Source of the DNA: Pseudomonadota bacterium
GTDB lineage: Bacteria; Pseudomonadota; Alphaproteobacteria; Rhizobiales; Devosiaceae
Assembly (NCBI GenBank): GCA_023428425.1
Contig: JAEYYP010000291.1
Span: 1 to 5,616 of the forward strand
Length of the DNA: 5,616 bases
Direction: 5' to 3'
The translations under genes and the position numbers were made by a program. The notes under the pieces were generated by a model. It was not told the origin of the DNA. It made no database searches and saw only the letters and a list, made by a program, of their open reading frames with translations. Shown here one piece after another: positions 1-5,616 of the stretch (positions are counted from its first letter, which is position 1; each line of letters starts with the position of its first letter).

Positions 1-142
1 ACCCCTCATCCGCCCTTCGGGCACCTTCTCCCACAGGGGGAGAAGGCGATGGAATCGCCGCGTCGAAGCATCTGAAGCGAAGCCGCCGAGCGTTCGCCTT
101 CTCCCCCTGTGGGAGAAGGTGCCCGAAGGGCGGATGAGGGGT
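1..142. repeat. Long intergenic inverted repeat (RIME-like palindromic element)
   Basis: Bases 1-49 are the exact reverse complement of bases 94-142, giving a perfect 49-bp inverted repeat around a 44-bp non-coding centre (50-93). Each arm also contains smaller hairpins. In the left arm GCCC-TTC-GGGC lies at 12-22, and CCTTCTCCC (24-32) pairs with GGGAGAAGG (38-46) across a 5-base loop; the right arm mirrors both. The sequence style (CCCCTCATCCGCCC, CACCTTCTCCC, GGGGAGAAGG) resembles intergenic palindromic elements scattered through many rhizobial genomes, such as RIME, but this assignment is from memory. The element lies 26 bases beyond the mannosidase stop codon, so it would be transcribed into the 3' end of that mRNA unless termination comes first. 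The left boundary coincides with the window edge, so the repeat may extend further left and no target-site duplication can be judged. The centre carries GAAGC three times (65, 74, 79) and no plausible gene. Confidence 0.9.
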
Positions 143-160
143 GGCCCCGAGCGCCACCCC
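138..160 (-). terminator. GC-rich hairpin after the mannosidase stop, possible terminator
   Basis: GGGGTGGC (138-145) and GCCACCCC (153-160) form an 8-bp stem with a 7-base loop, starting 8 bases after the mannosidase stop codon in the direction of transcription. There is no T-tract after it on the minus strand, so it is not a classical intrinsic terminator. It could help termination or protect the 3' end. Its distal arm shares bases 138-142 with the outer end of the 49-bp inverted repeat, so the two structures compete for those bases. Confidence 0.3.
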
Positions 161-168
161 GCCCAACC

Positions 169-3100
169 TCACCCCCGGCTCACCCGCCAACTCCGCACCT
201 CGAACGGCCGCAGTTCCGCGCCTTCGCCGCGCTCCATCGGCTCTTCCATGATCGACAGCGGCCCCGACACGCTCCAACCTTCGGGCGCGCTGAGCGAGAA
301 GTCGCCACGCCGCCCGCTCGGCTCGAATACGCGCAGGATCAGACCGTTGCCGTCCTCCGCCGGCTTGAACCCGCTGAGTGCCGCCGGAATGCCCTCGGTG
401 CCGATCGGCTCCAGCGACACCGACGCCACGCCGCTCGCCGTTCCCGCCAGCATCGGCTGGTTCAGGTCCTCGGCCTCCTCGCGCACCCGGCCCTCGTGCC
501 AGTCGCCCGCATGCGGATAGAGCGAATAGGTGAAGCGCTGCCCGCCCTCGTCCGCCAGCGGATCGGGGTAGAGCGGCGACCGCACGAGGCTCAGCCCCAG
601 CATGTTGCCCTTGGCCGAGTGCCCATACTTGGCATCGTTGAGCAGCGCCACGCCGAAACCCGGCTCGCTCATGTCGATGAAGCGATGCGCCGGCACCTCG
701 AACTGCGCCTGTTCCCAGCTGGTATTGTCGTGCGTCGCACGCTTCACCACGCCATTGGCATGCTCGAACGTCGCGTGTGTCGCCCGCACCGCCACCGGCG
801 TCAGCGTCCGCAGCAGGCAGTGGCGATCGTGCCAGTCGAGCTCGGTGGCGATGTCGAGCCGCGTCCCGTTCGCTTCGAGCGTATAGGTCTGCGTTACGGT
901 CGAGGCGCGGAACTTCCGCACCACCCGCACCGCCACCCGCGCCGCGGTGTTCTCCACCACCTTGATGCTTTCAGGGCGGTTGAGCTCCTGCCCGCGCTTG
1001 GCGTAGTCGTCCTCGATGTCCCAGGCGTCCCAGTTGCGGGGCTTGTCGATCGTGTAGACCCAGAGCTGGTTGCCCCGGCCTGCCAGCGCCTCGCGACCCG
1101 TCGCCTTGTGCACGAGGCTCGTCACCGAGCCGTCTAGCCCGATCGTCGCCTTGATGTGCACGTTCTCGAGGTGGCCCTCCGAAACGCTGAGCCCTTCCTG
1201 CGGCGCAAGGTCGACGCGCGAAAACACCTTCACGCCGAGCGGCGGCATCATGTGATCAGACGAGAAATGCGCCCCGTCCGTCGTCCTCACCCGCACCGGT
1301 CGGCGGTTGAGCGACGGGTTCACCACCACCACCGCGTCCGACACATCGCCGTCCGGCAGCTTGCCGATGATGGTCGACAGCGCCATCTGCTGCCGCGCCA
1401 GCGCTCGGCCATGTGCATCCGCCAGCTCGCGCTCGGCATCGTCGTACACCTCGGCGATCGACGATCCCGGCAGGATGTCGTGGAACTCGTTCTTCAGCAC
1501 CACGCGCCAGATATGTTCGAGGCTTTCCGGCTGCTCGGCGCCGAGCAGGTGCGCGAGCGAGCCCAGCGTCTCCGCCGTGATCAGCGCCCGCTCCGCCTGC
1601 CGGTGCGCCTTCTTCACCGCGCTCTGCGTCGTCAGCGTACCGCGGTGCAGTTCGAGGTAGATGTCGCCGAACCACACCGGCATCTCGGTATGCGATGCCG
1701 TATCGTGCGCGCCGGCGAAGAAGTCCGACACCTTGCCCCAATGCGCCTTGGGCAGCGCCGGGAAGTCGCGCAGCTGCATCTCGCGCTCCACCATCTCCGG
1801 CGTCACGCCGCCGCCACCGTCGCCATAGCCGATAGCCAGCAGGGTCTGGCCGTGGCGATGCTTGTCCTTGAAACGCTTCCAGGTGACGAGATAGGCCTCG
1901 GGCCCAAGCTCGCCGTTATAGCCGCCGCGCGGGTTGTTGAACGTGTGCGCCAGCACCCGCGACCCGTCGATACCCTCCCACCAGAACAGGTCGGTGGGGA
2001 TGGTGTTTGTCTCGTTCCAGTTCACCTTGATGGTGAAGAAGCTGTCGATGCCGCCCTGCTTGAGGATTTGTGGCAGCCCGCCCGAAAAGCCGAAGCAGTC
2101 GGGCAGCCAGCAAACCCGGTGCCGCTTGCCGAACTGGCGCTCGAAATAGAGCTGGCCGTAGAGCACCTGCCGCGTCAGGCTCTCGCCCGTTGGCATGTTG
2201 GTGTCGGGCTCGACCCACATGCCGCCCACCGTCTCCCAGCCGCCCGACGCCACCTTGGCGCGGATTTGCTCGAACAGCTTGGGGTCGTCCTCCTCGATCT
2301 GCGCGTAGTAATGCGCCGTCGACTGGTTGAACTGGAAGCCCGACTTGGCGACGTACTCGTTGCTGCCCTCCATCAGCTGAACCGCGGTCGAGAAGGTGCG
2401 GCGCATCTTCCGCCGTGTCTCGGAGTATGGCCACAGCCACGCGAGGTCGATATGCGCGTGCCCCGTCAGCAGGATATCGCCTTGTGCCGGGTAGCGCTTC
2501 TGCAACTCCTTGAGCCGCGCGATCAGCTTGGCGTCCGCCGCATCGACGCTGTCGCGCTGCGCCTCGGTCAGCGCCTCGGGCTTCTCCTTCAATTCTGGTA
2601 ACTGCCAGATCTTCTGCTGCCCCGGCTGCGGCGCGAACCGCGCCACATAGTCGGCCGTGCCCGACGGCCAGTCGAGCGAATAAACCGCTTCCTCGGCCGC
2701 AGCGACAAGGTGCGGCACCACCTCGTGCCCCTCGAGCAGCTCGCAGGTCTCGACGATCTGCTTGAGGCGAAGGCGGAGCTGGTGCACCGCCAAGTCTATC
2801 CAGCTCAGTCGCCCGCCCACCAGCACCGGCTTCCGCACCGGTTGCCCGAACGGCAGGCGCGCCGTCGCCTCGGCCCGGATGCCGAAGCTCAGCGTCTTCA
2901 CCGGATATTCCTTGTGGTAGGGGTCGTTGCCGAAGCTGGCGCTGTCGCTGCCGTAGTCGAGCGTCACCAGGCCTTCGCCACCCAGGTCCATCAGCAGCCG
3001 CGTCTCGCCGACCGGCCAGTCGCCAGCGCCCTCGACCTTCGCGGTAAAGGTGACGACGCCCTCTCGCGTCGGCCACGGAGCGCCTTCCTCGGTCGCCGCG

Positions 3101-3210
3101 CCGTTGATCGTCCATCCCGTCACCGGCACGCTTTCGCGCTCCCGCCAGTAGGTCAGCTCGTCGAGCCGCACCGCGATACGATGGATGCGCTGGTCGAGAT
3201 TGAGTGCCAT
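169..3210 (-). CDS. Alpha-mannosidase, GH38 family, cytosolic type
   Basis: Complete 1013-residue glycoside hydrolase family 38 enzyme, predicted to release mannose from alpha-mannosides by a metal-dependent, retaining mechanism. Seen: an N-terminal accessory region (about 1-240); the catalytic domain (about 245-510) opening with GHAHIDLAWLWPYSETRRK (250-268), where His253 and Asp255 match the family's metal ligands; the nucleophile motif WLPDCFGFSGGLPQIL (368-383) with Asp371; AHTFNNPRGGYNG (421-433); GYGDGGGG (461-468); a helical middle domain (about 515-610) with NEFHDILPGSS (574-584), where His577 matches the last metal ligand; and a C-terminal beta domain ending in PFEVRSWRV. Length and motifs fit the Ams1/MAN2C1-like cytosolic class better than lysosomal or Golgi enzymes. 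There is no signal peptide, so it probably acts in the cytoplasm on imported oligosaccharides. The ATG at 3210 gives a family-like N terminus; its Shine-Dalgarno (AGGCAG) is modest. It stands alone on its strand here. A LacI-type palindrome just upstream suggests sugar-responsive repression. The natural substrate linkage cannot be read from sequence. Confidence 0.96.
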   Translation of the reverse strand: MALNLDQRIHRIAVRLDELTYWRERESVPVTGWTINGAATEEGAPWPTREGVVTFTAKVEGAGDWPVGETRLLMDLGGEGLVTLDYGSDSASFGNDPYHKEYPVKTLSFGIRAEATARLPFGQPVRKPVLVGGRLSWIDLAVHQLRLRLKQIVETCELLEGHEVVPHLVAAAEEAVYSLDWPSGTADYVARFAPQPGQQKIWQLPELKEKPEALTEAQRDSVDAADAKLIARLKELQKRYPAQGDILLTGHAHIDLAWLWPYSETRRKMRRTFSTAVQLMEGSNEYVAKSGFQFNQSTAHYYAQIEEDDPKLFEQIRAKVASGGWETVGGMWVEPDTNMPTGESLTRQVLYGQLYFERQFGKRHRVCWLPDCFGFSGGLPQILKQGGIDSFFTIKVNWNETNTIPTDLFWWEGIDGSRVLAHTFNNPRGGYNGELGPEAYLVTWKRFKDKHRHGQTLLAIGYGDGGGGVTPEMVEREMQLRDFPALPKAHWGKVSDFFAGAHDTASHTEMPVWFGDIYLELHRGTLTTQSAVKKAHRQAERALITAETLGSLAHLLGAEQPESLEHIWRVVLKNEFHDILPGSSIAEVYDDAERELADAHGRALARQQMALSTIIGKLPDGDVSDAVVVVNPSLNRRPVRVRTTDGAHFSSDHMMPPLGVKVFSRVDLAPQEGLSVSEGHLENVHIKATIGLDGSVTSLVHKATGREALAGRGNQLWVYTIDKPRNWDAWDIEDDYAKRGQELNRPESIKVVENTAARVAVRVVRKFRASTVTQTYTLEANGTRLDIATELDWHDRHCLLRTLTPVAVRATHATFEHANGVVKRATHDNTSWEQAQFEVPAHRFIDMSEPGFGVALLNDAKYGHSAKGNMLGLSLVRSPLYPDPLADEGGQRFTYSLYPHAGDWHEGRVREEAEDLNQPMLAGTASGVASVSLEPIGTEGIPAALSGFKPAEDGNGLILRVFEPSGRRGDFSLSAPEGWSVSGPLSIMEEPMERGEGAELRPFEVRSWRVSRG

Positions 3211-3221
3211 GTCGTCTGCCT

Positions 3222-3237
3222 ATTGCAACGTTGTAAT
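3222..3237. promoter_or_regulatory. Probable LacI-family operator
   Basis: ATTGCAACGTTGTAAT is a 16-bp palindrome with a single mismatched pair (position 4 against 13) and the central AACGTT. An even palindrome with a central CG step is the hallmark of LacI/GalR-family operators such as those of PurR and CcpA. It sits 11 bp upstream of the mannosidase ATG, where a bound repressor would block the promoter or early transcription. This matches the usual control of sugar-degrading enzymes in alphaproteobacteria. The regulator gene is not in the window, so its identity and inducer are unknown. It is about 114 bp from the divergent small gene, so an effect there is less likely. Confidence 0.6.
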
Positions 3238-3259
3238 TCCGGCGCGGACCAAACCACAA
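3230..3259 (-). promoter_or_regulatory. Candidate promoter of the mannosidase gene
   Basis: On the minus strand TTGTGG (3254-3259) and TACAAC (3230-3235) are separated by 18 bp and give a weak sigma-70-like pair: the TTG of the -35 box is kept, and 4 of 6 bases match in the -10 box. The -10 box would lie inside the LacI-type palindrome, the classic arrangement for repression. The predicted transcript would have only about a dozen untranslated bases, ending in AGGCAG about 6 bases before the ATG. The assignment is from spacing and weak consensus only. Confidence 0.3.
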
Positions 3260-3303
3260 AGGGCCGCGTCTGCCTAGTCTCCGCGCAAGCGAAACCCACC
3301 CCT

Positions 3304-3332
3304 TTGCATCTGCGCGCCCGCGTCGCTATGTG
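3304..3332 (+). promoter_or_regulatory. Weak candidate promoter for the small plus-strand gene
   Basis: TTGCAT (3304-3309) and TATGTG (3327-3332), 17 bp apart, make a half-matching -35/-10 pair. A start near 3338 would leave a short leader carrying the strong ribosome binding site at 3339-3345. Each box matches the consensus at only three or four positions, so this is a suggestion, not a firm site. Confidence 0.2.
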
Positions 3333-3338
3333 GAAGGC

Positions 3339-3345
3339 AAAGGAG
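3339..3345 (+). promoter_or_regulatory. Strong ribosome binding site that fixes the small gene's start
   Basis: AAAGGAG lies 6 bases before the ATG at 3352, near-ideal Shine-Dalgarno spacing. An in-frame ATG at 3328 would place this site inside the coding region and has no comparable motif before it, so 3352 is preferred. Confidence 0.8.
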
Positions 3346-3351
3346 CCCCCG

Positions 3352-3615
3352 ATGTCGAGCCGCGCCCACACCCAGACCGCCATGGAACGCCGCGTCCGCC
3401 GCCTCGGCCGCCCGTTCAACGTCAGCCTGCTTGTCGCCCAGAAGCTCAACCCCAAGATCGAGGCGCATGGCGGCTACATGCTGCGCGACGACGACACCAA
3501 GCAGATCGTCTTCGGCAACGCCGGCTACGACTTCTCCGCCGACCTCGACGAGGTCGAAGCCTTCCTCACCGAGTCACGCGACGCCATGCACGCGGAGCGC
3601 AAGAAGAAGAAGTAG
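3352..3615 (+). CDS. Small charged protein of unknown function (87 aa)
   Basis: I do not recognise this protein's family. It begins with a basic segment (MERRVRRLGR, 11-20), has a short hydrophobic stretch (PFNVSLLVAQ, 21-30), then KIEAHGGYMLRDDDTKQIVF (35-54), an acidic segment ending in DLDEVEAFL (64-72), and a lysine-rich tail (AERKKKK). There is no signal peptide, membrane segment or cysteine, so a soluble cytoplasmic protein is likely. The alternation of a GGYMLRD-type strand, a turn and an IVFG strand, followed by an acidic helix, suggests a compact alpha/beta fold; that is inference only. The strong Shine-Dalgarno, G/C-biased third positions and protein-like composition support a real gene. 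It is divergent from the mannosidase and lies 77 bp before the transglutaminase-like gene on the same strand, so co-transcription with the latter is possible but not shown. Confidence 0.8.
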   Translation: MSSRAHTQTAMERRVRRLGRPFNVSLLVAQKLNPKIEAHGGYMLRDDDTKQIVFGNAGYDFSADLDEVEAFLTESRDAMHAERKKKK

Positions 3616-3676
3616 CGGCTAGCCGACACTTCACCGACCCGCTAGCATCCACTCGGGAAGTTTCTGTGTCCGAGTG
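3613..3676 (+). other. Cluster of small hairpins between the small gene and the transglutaminase gene
   Basis: The 77-bp gap holds several short inverted repeats: the 10-bp palindrome CGGCTAGCCG (3616-3625); two GCTAGC copies (3618-3623, 3641-3646) that can pair; TAGCGG (3613-3618) with CCGCTA (3639-3644); and CACTCGG (3650-3656) with CCGAGTG (3670-3676), a 7-bp stem with a 13-base loop. None is followed by a T-tract. They could be a weak factor-dependent terminator for the small gene, a leader structure for the next gene, or coincidence in GC-rich DNA. Confidence 0.3.
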
Positions 3677-3692
3677 AGAGCGAACCGGCCGT

Positions 3693-5616
3693 ATGTCGAT
3701 CAAAGCCGCCATCTATCACCTGACGCACTACAAGTACGACAAGCCGGTCATTCTGGCGCCGCAGATCATCCGTCTGCAGCCGGCGCCGCAGTCCAAGACG
3801 AAAGTGCTGAGCCACTCGCTCCGGGTCACCCCGTCCAATCACTTCGTCAACGTCCAGCAGGACCCCTACGGCAACTACCTCAGCCGCCACGTCTTCCCAG
3901 AGCCGGTCACCGAGTTGAAGATCGAGGTCGACCTCGTCGCCGACATGACGGTCTACAACCCGTTCGACTTCTTCGTGGAAGAGTCGGCGGAGACATGGCC
4001 CTTCGAGTACCCAGCCGAGCTCCGCGACGACCTCTCGATCTACATGCGCCCGCAGCCGGTCGGTCCCCTGCTGCAGAAGTTCCTGGAGGGCGTCGATCGC
4101 ACCCCCACTAATACCGTCAACTTCATCACAGCCCTCAACGCCCGCATTCAGCGCGACATCGGCTACATCGTCCGGCTCGAAACCGGCGTCTTCGAACCCG
4201 AGGAGACCCTCGGCCGTGCCCAGGGCTCTTGCCGCGATTCCAGCTGGCTCCTCGTCCAGGCCCTGCGCAACCTCGGCTTCGCCGCCCGCTTCGTCTCCGG
4301 CTACCTGATCCAGTTGAAGCCGGACCTCGTTTCGCTCGATGGTCCCGCCGGTACCGACCACGACTTCACCGACCTCCACGCCTGGTGCGAGGTCTATCTC
4401 CCGGGCGCCGGCTGGGTCGGCCTTGATCCCACCTCGGGCCTGCTGACGGGCGAGAGCCACATCCCGCTCGCCGCTACGCCCCACTATCGCAACGCCGCCC
4501 CCATCACCGGCAGTTTCTCCGCCACCGGCCAGGTCAACACCACTTTCGACTTCGACATGACCGTGAGCCGGGTCGCCGAGCATCCGCGCATCACCAAGCC
4601 TTTCTCCGACGAGAGCTGGGACCGCCTCAACGCCCTCGGCCGCGCCGTCGATGCCGAACTCGTCAAGCACGATGTCCGCCTCACCATGGGCGGCGAGCCG
4701 ACCTTCGTCTCCATCGACGACTTCGAGTCCGGCGAGTGGAACGCCGACGCCGTGGGCCCGACCAAGCGCCAGAAGGCCGACGACCTGATCCGCCGCCTGC
4801 GCGAACGCTTCGCCCCTGGGGGCCTGCTGCACTACGGGCAGGGCAAGTGGTACCCCGGCGAGACCCTGCCGCGCTGGACCTTCTCGCTCTACTGGCGCCG
4901 CGCCAACCAGCCGGTCTGGCGCGATCCCGCCCTCCTCGCCGCCGCAGGCGTCCACACCGCCGCGAAACCCGGCGACGACCAGCGTCTGCTCGCCGAGATC
5001 GCCGGCAACCTCGGCGTCGGCCCCGACACCATCGATCCCGCCTATGAGGATCCCGGTGACTGGCTGGTGAAGGAGGCGCGCCTCCCGCCCAATGTCGACC
5101 CCGCCAATTCCGAACTTGCCGACCCGGAAGCCCGCGCCCGCATGGCCAAGGTGTTCGACCACGGCCTCAACAATCCCACCGGCTACGTCCTCCCGGTGCA
5201 GCGCTGGAACGCCCTTCCCTCGCGCAGCCGCTGGATCACCGAGAAGTGGCGCACCCGCCGCGGCAAGCTCTTCCTCGCTGCCGGCGATTCGCCCGTCGGC
5301 TACCGCCTGCCGCTCAGTTCGCTCCGGCACGTCACCCCGACCGCCTACCCGCATGTCGTGCCTCGCGATCCACTCATCGCCGTGGCCGACCTGCCCGAGG
5401 TCGAGGAACTGCTGAAGCAAAGGGTCGAGGTGCGCGTCGGGCACCACAACCAGCCCTCGACCTTCACGGCAGACCCGACAGCCAACCAGGAAATCACCGA
5501 GCAGGTGCTCGACGAGATCGACTCGACCGTCCGCACCGCCATCACCGTCGAGCTGCGCGAAGGCCGCCTCTGCGTCTTCCTGCCGCCCGTCTCGACCGTC
5601 GAGGACTACCTCGAGC
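3693..5616 (+). CDS. Transglutaminase-like / DUF2126 protein, 3' end cut off by the window
   Basis: An open frame of 641 full codons runs from ATG 3693 to the window end without a stop; the family is usually about 1100 residues, so roughly 60 percent is here. The N terminus (IYHLTHYKYDKPV, then LAPQIIRLQPAPQ at 21-33) is the typical bacterial transglutaminase N-terminal domain. The papain-like transglutaminase core follows with a full catalytic triad: Cys180 in GSCRDSSWLL, His229 in DLHAWCEVY and Asp245 in GLDPTSG. From about residue 325 the DUF2126 region begins, with RLTMGGEPTFVSIDD (329-343), FAPGGLLHYGQGKWYPGE (373-390), NNPTGYVLPVQRW (493-505) and KLFLAAGDSPVGYRLPL (525-541). An in-frame TGA at 3675 rules out a start further upstream; the ribosome binding site is weak. 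Relatives are found near circularly permuted ATP-grasp and alpha-E proteins, and the set is thought to form or cut amide bonds in an uncharacterised peptide; the substrate is unknown. There is no signal peptide, so it is probably cytoplasmic. Confidence 0.95.
   Translation, partial: MSIKAAIYHLTHYKYDKPVILAPQIIRLQPAPQSKTKVLSHSLRVTPSNHFVNVQQDPYGNYLSRHVFPEPVTELKIEVDLVADMTVYNPFDFFVEESAETWPFEYPAELRDDLSIYMRPQPVGPLLQKFLEGVDRTPTNTVNFITALNARIQRDIGYIVRLETGVFEPEETLGRAQGSCRDSSWLLVQALRNLGFAARFVSGYLIQLKPDLVSLDGPAGTDHDFTDLHAWCEVYLPGAGWVGLDPTSGLLTGESHIPLAATPHYRNAAPITGSFSATGQVNTTFDFDMTVSRVAEHPRITKPFSDESWDRLNALGRAVDAELVKHDVRLTMGGEPTFVSIDDFESGEWNADAVGPTKRQKADDLIRRLRERFAPGGLLHYGQGKWYPGETLPRWTFSLYWRRANQPVWRDPALLAAAGVHTAAKPGDDQRLLAEIAGNLGVGPDTIDPAYEDPGDWLVKEARLPPNVDPANSELADPEARARMAKVFDHGLNNPTGYVLPVQRWNALPSRSRWITEKWRTRRGKLFLAAGDSPVGYRLPLSSLRHVTPTAYPHVVPRDPLIAVADLPEVEELLKQRVEVRVGHHNQPSTFTADPTANQEITEQVLDEIDSTVRTAITVELREGRLCVFLPPVSTVEDYLE

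Larger units (their letters stand above)
3213..3276. repeat. Short direct repeat in the divergent intergenic region
   Basis: The 10-mer CGTCTGCCTA occurs at 3213-3222 and again at 3267-3276, 54 bp apart. Read on the minus strand it is TAGGCAGACG; the copy next to the mannosidase start holds that gene's Shine-Dalgarno-like AGGCAG. The repeat may be chance, a duplicated leader segment, or a paired binding site about five helical turns apart. No family is recognised. Confidence 0.3.

Noticed and set aside
1..142. CRISPR-like or full transposon reading of the left-edge repeats
   Set aside because: There are only two arms in inverted orientation, no regularly spaced direct repeats, and no transposase coding sequence in the 44-bp centre.
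1156..2601. Plus-strand open frame of 481 codons, and similar ones at 109-1137 and 2710-3351, opposite the mannosidase
   Set aside because: They lie antisense to a convincing GH38 coding region and give His/Arg/Leu-rich products without motifs. Only the end of the third frame, from 3352, is a real gene.
1916..3259. Minus-strand open frame of 447 codons in another frame of the mannosidase
   Set aside because: It overlaps the GH38 frame on the same strand, gives an Arg/Ala/Gly-rich product, and covers none of the family motifs. It is a frame shadow, not a sign of a frameshift, since the mannosidase frame is unbroken from start to stop.
3328..3351. Alternative upstream ATG for the small plus-strand gene, adding eight residues
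   Set aside because: The strong AAAGGAG would fall inside the coding region and no comparable ribosome binding site precedes 3328.
3650..3676. Hairpin CACTCGG/CCGAGTG read as an intrinsic terminator
   Set aside because: The stem is only 7 bp with a 13-base loop and is followed by AGAGCGAACC, not a T-tract. I keep it only as part of a possible leader structure.
3642..5447. Long minus-strand open frame (601 codons) opposite the transglutaminase gene
   Set aside because: It is an antisense shadow caused by GC-rich codons. The plus frame carries the catalytic triad and family motifs throughout, while the antisense product is low in complexity (Gly, Val, Ala, Asp, Glu) with no recognisable domain.

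Overview
The window is GC-rich DNA that looks like an alphaproteobacterial chromosome, most likely of the order Hyphomicrobiales (Rhizobiales; a Devosia-like genus would fit). The grounds are the strong G/C bias at third codon positions, the style of the intergenic palindrome at the left edge (similar to the RIME-type elements of rhizobia), and the protein families present. The genus is a guess from general familiarity, not a measurement.

Layout, left to right. Positions 1-142 hold a perfect 49-bp inverted repeat around a 44-bp centre; each arm can also fold on itself. Next, on the minus strand, is a complete 1013-residue cytosolic-type GH38 alpha-mannosidase (169-3210) with its metal-ligand and nucleophile motifs intact. 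Its start faces a 141-bp divergent intergenic region containing a near-perfect 16-bp palindrome with a central AACGTT, of the kind bound by LacI-family sugar repressors, just upstream of the start codon. On the plus strand follow a small, highly charged 87-residue protein of unknown function (3352-3615, strong Shine-Dalgarno) and, after a 77-bp gap, the first 641 codons of a large transglutaminase-like/DUF2126 protein (3693 to the window end, cut off).

The two halves look functionally separate. The mannosidase is a sugar catabolism enzyme probably induced by mannoside-type sugars through a LacI-family repressor that is not in the window. The right half is the start of the widespread transglutaminase/DUF2126 locus, which in other proteobacteria commonly sits with a circularly permuted ATP-grasp protein and an alpha-E protein and has been proposed to make or process an unknown peptide or amide product. 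The most under-explained parts are the transglutaminase-DUF2126 system, the small protein before it, and the left-edge palindrome. I see no RNA gene, CRISPR array, insertion sequence or phage gene.
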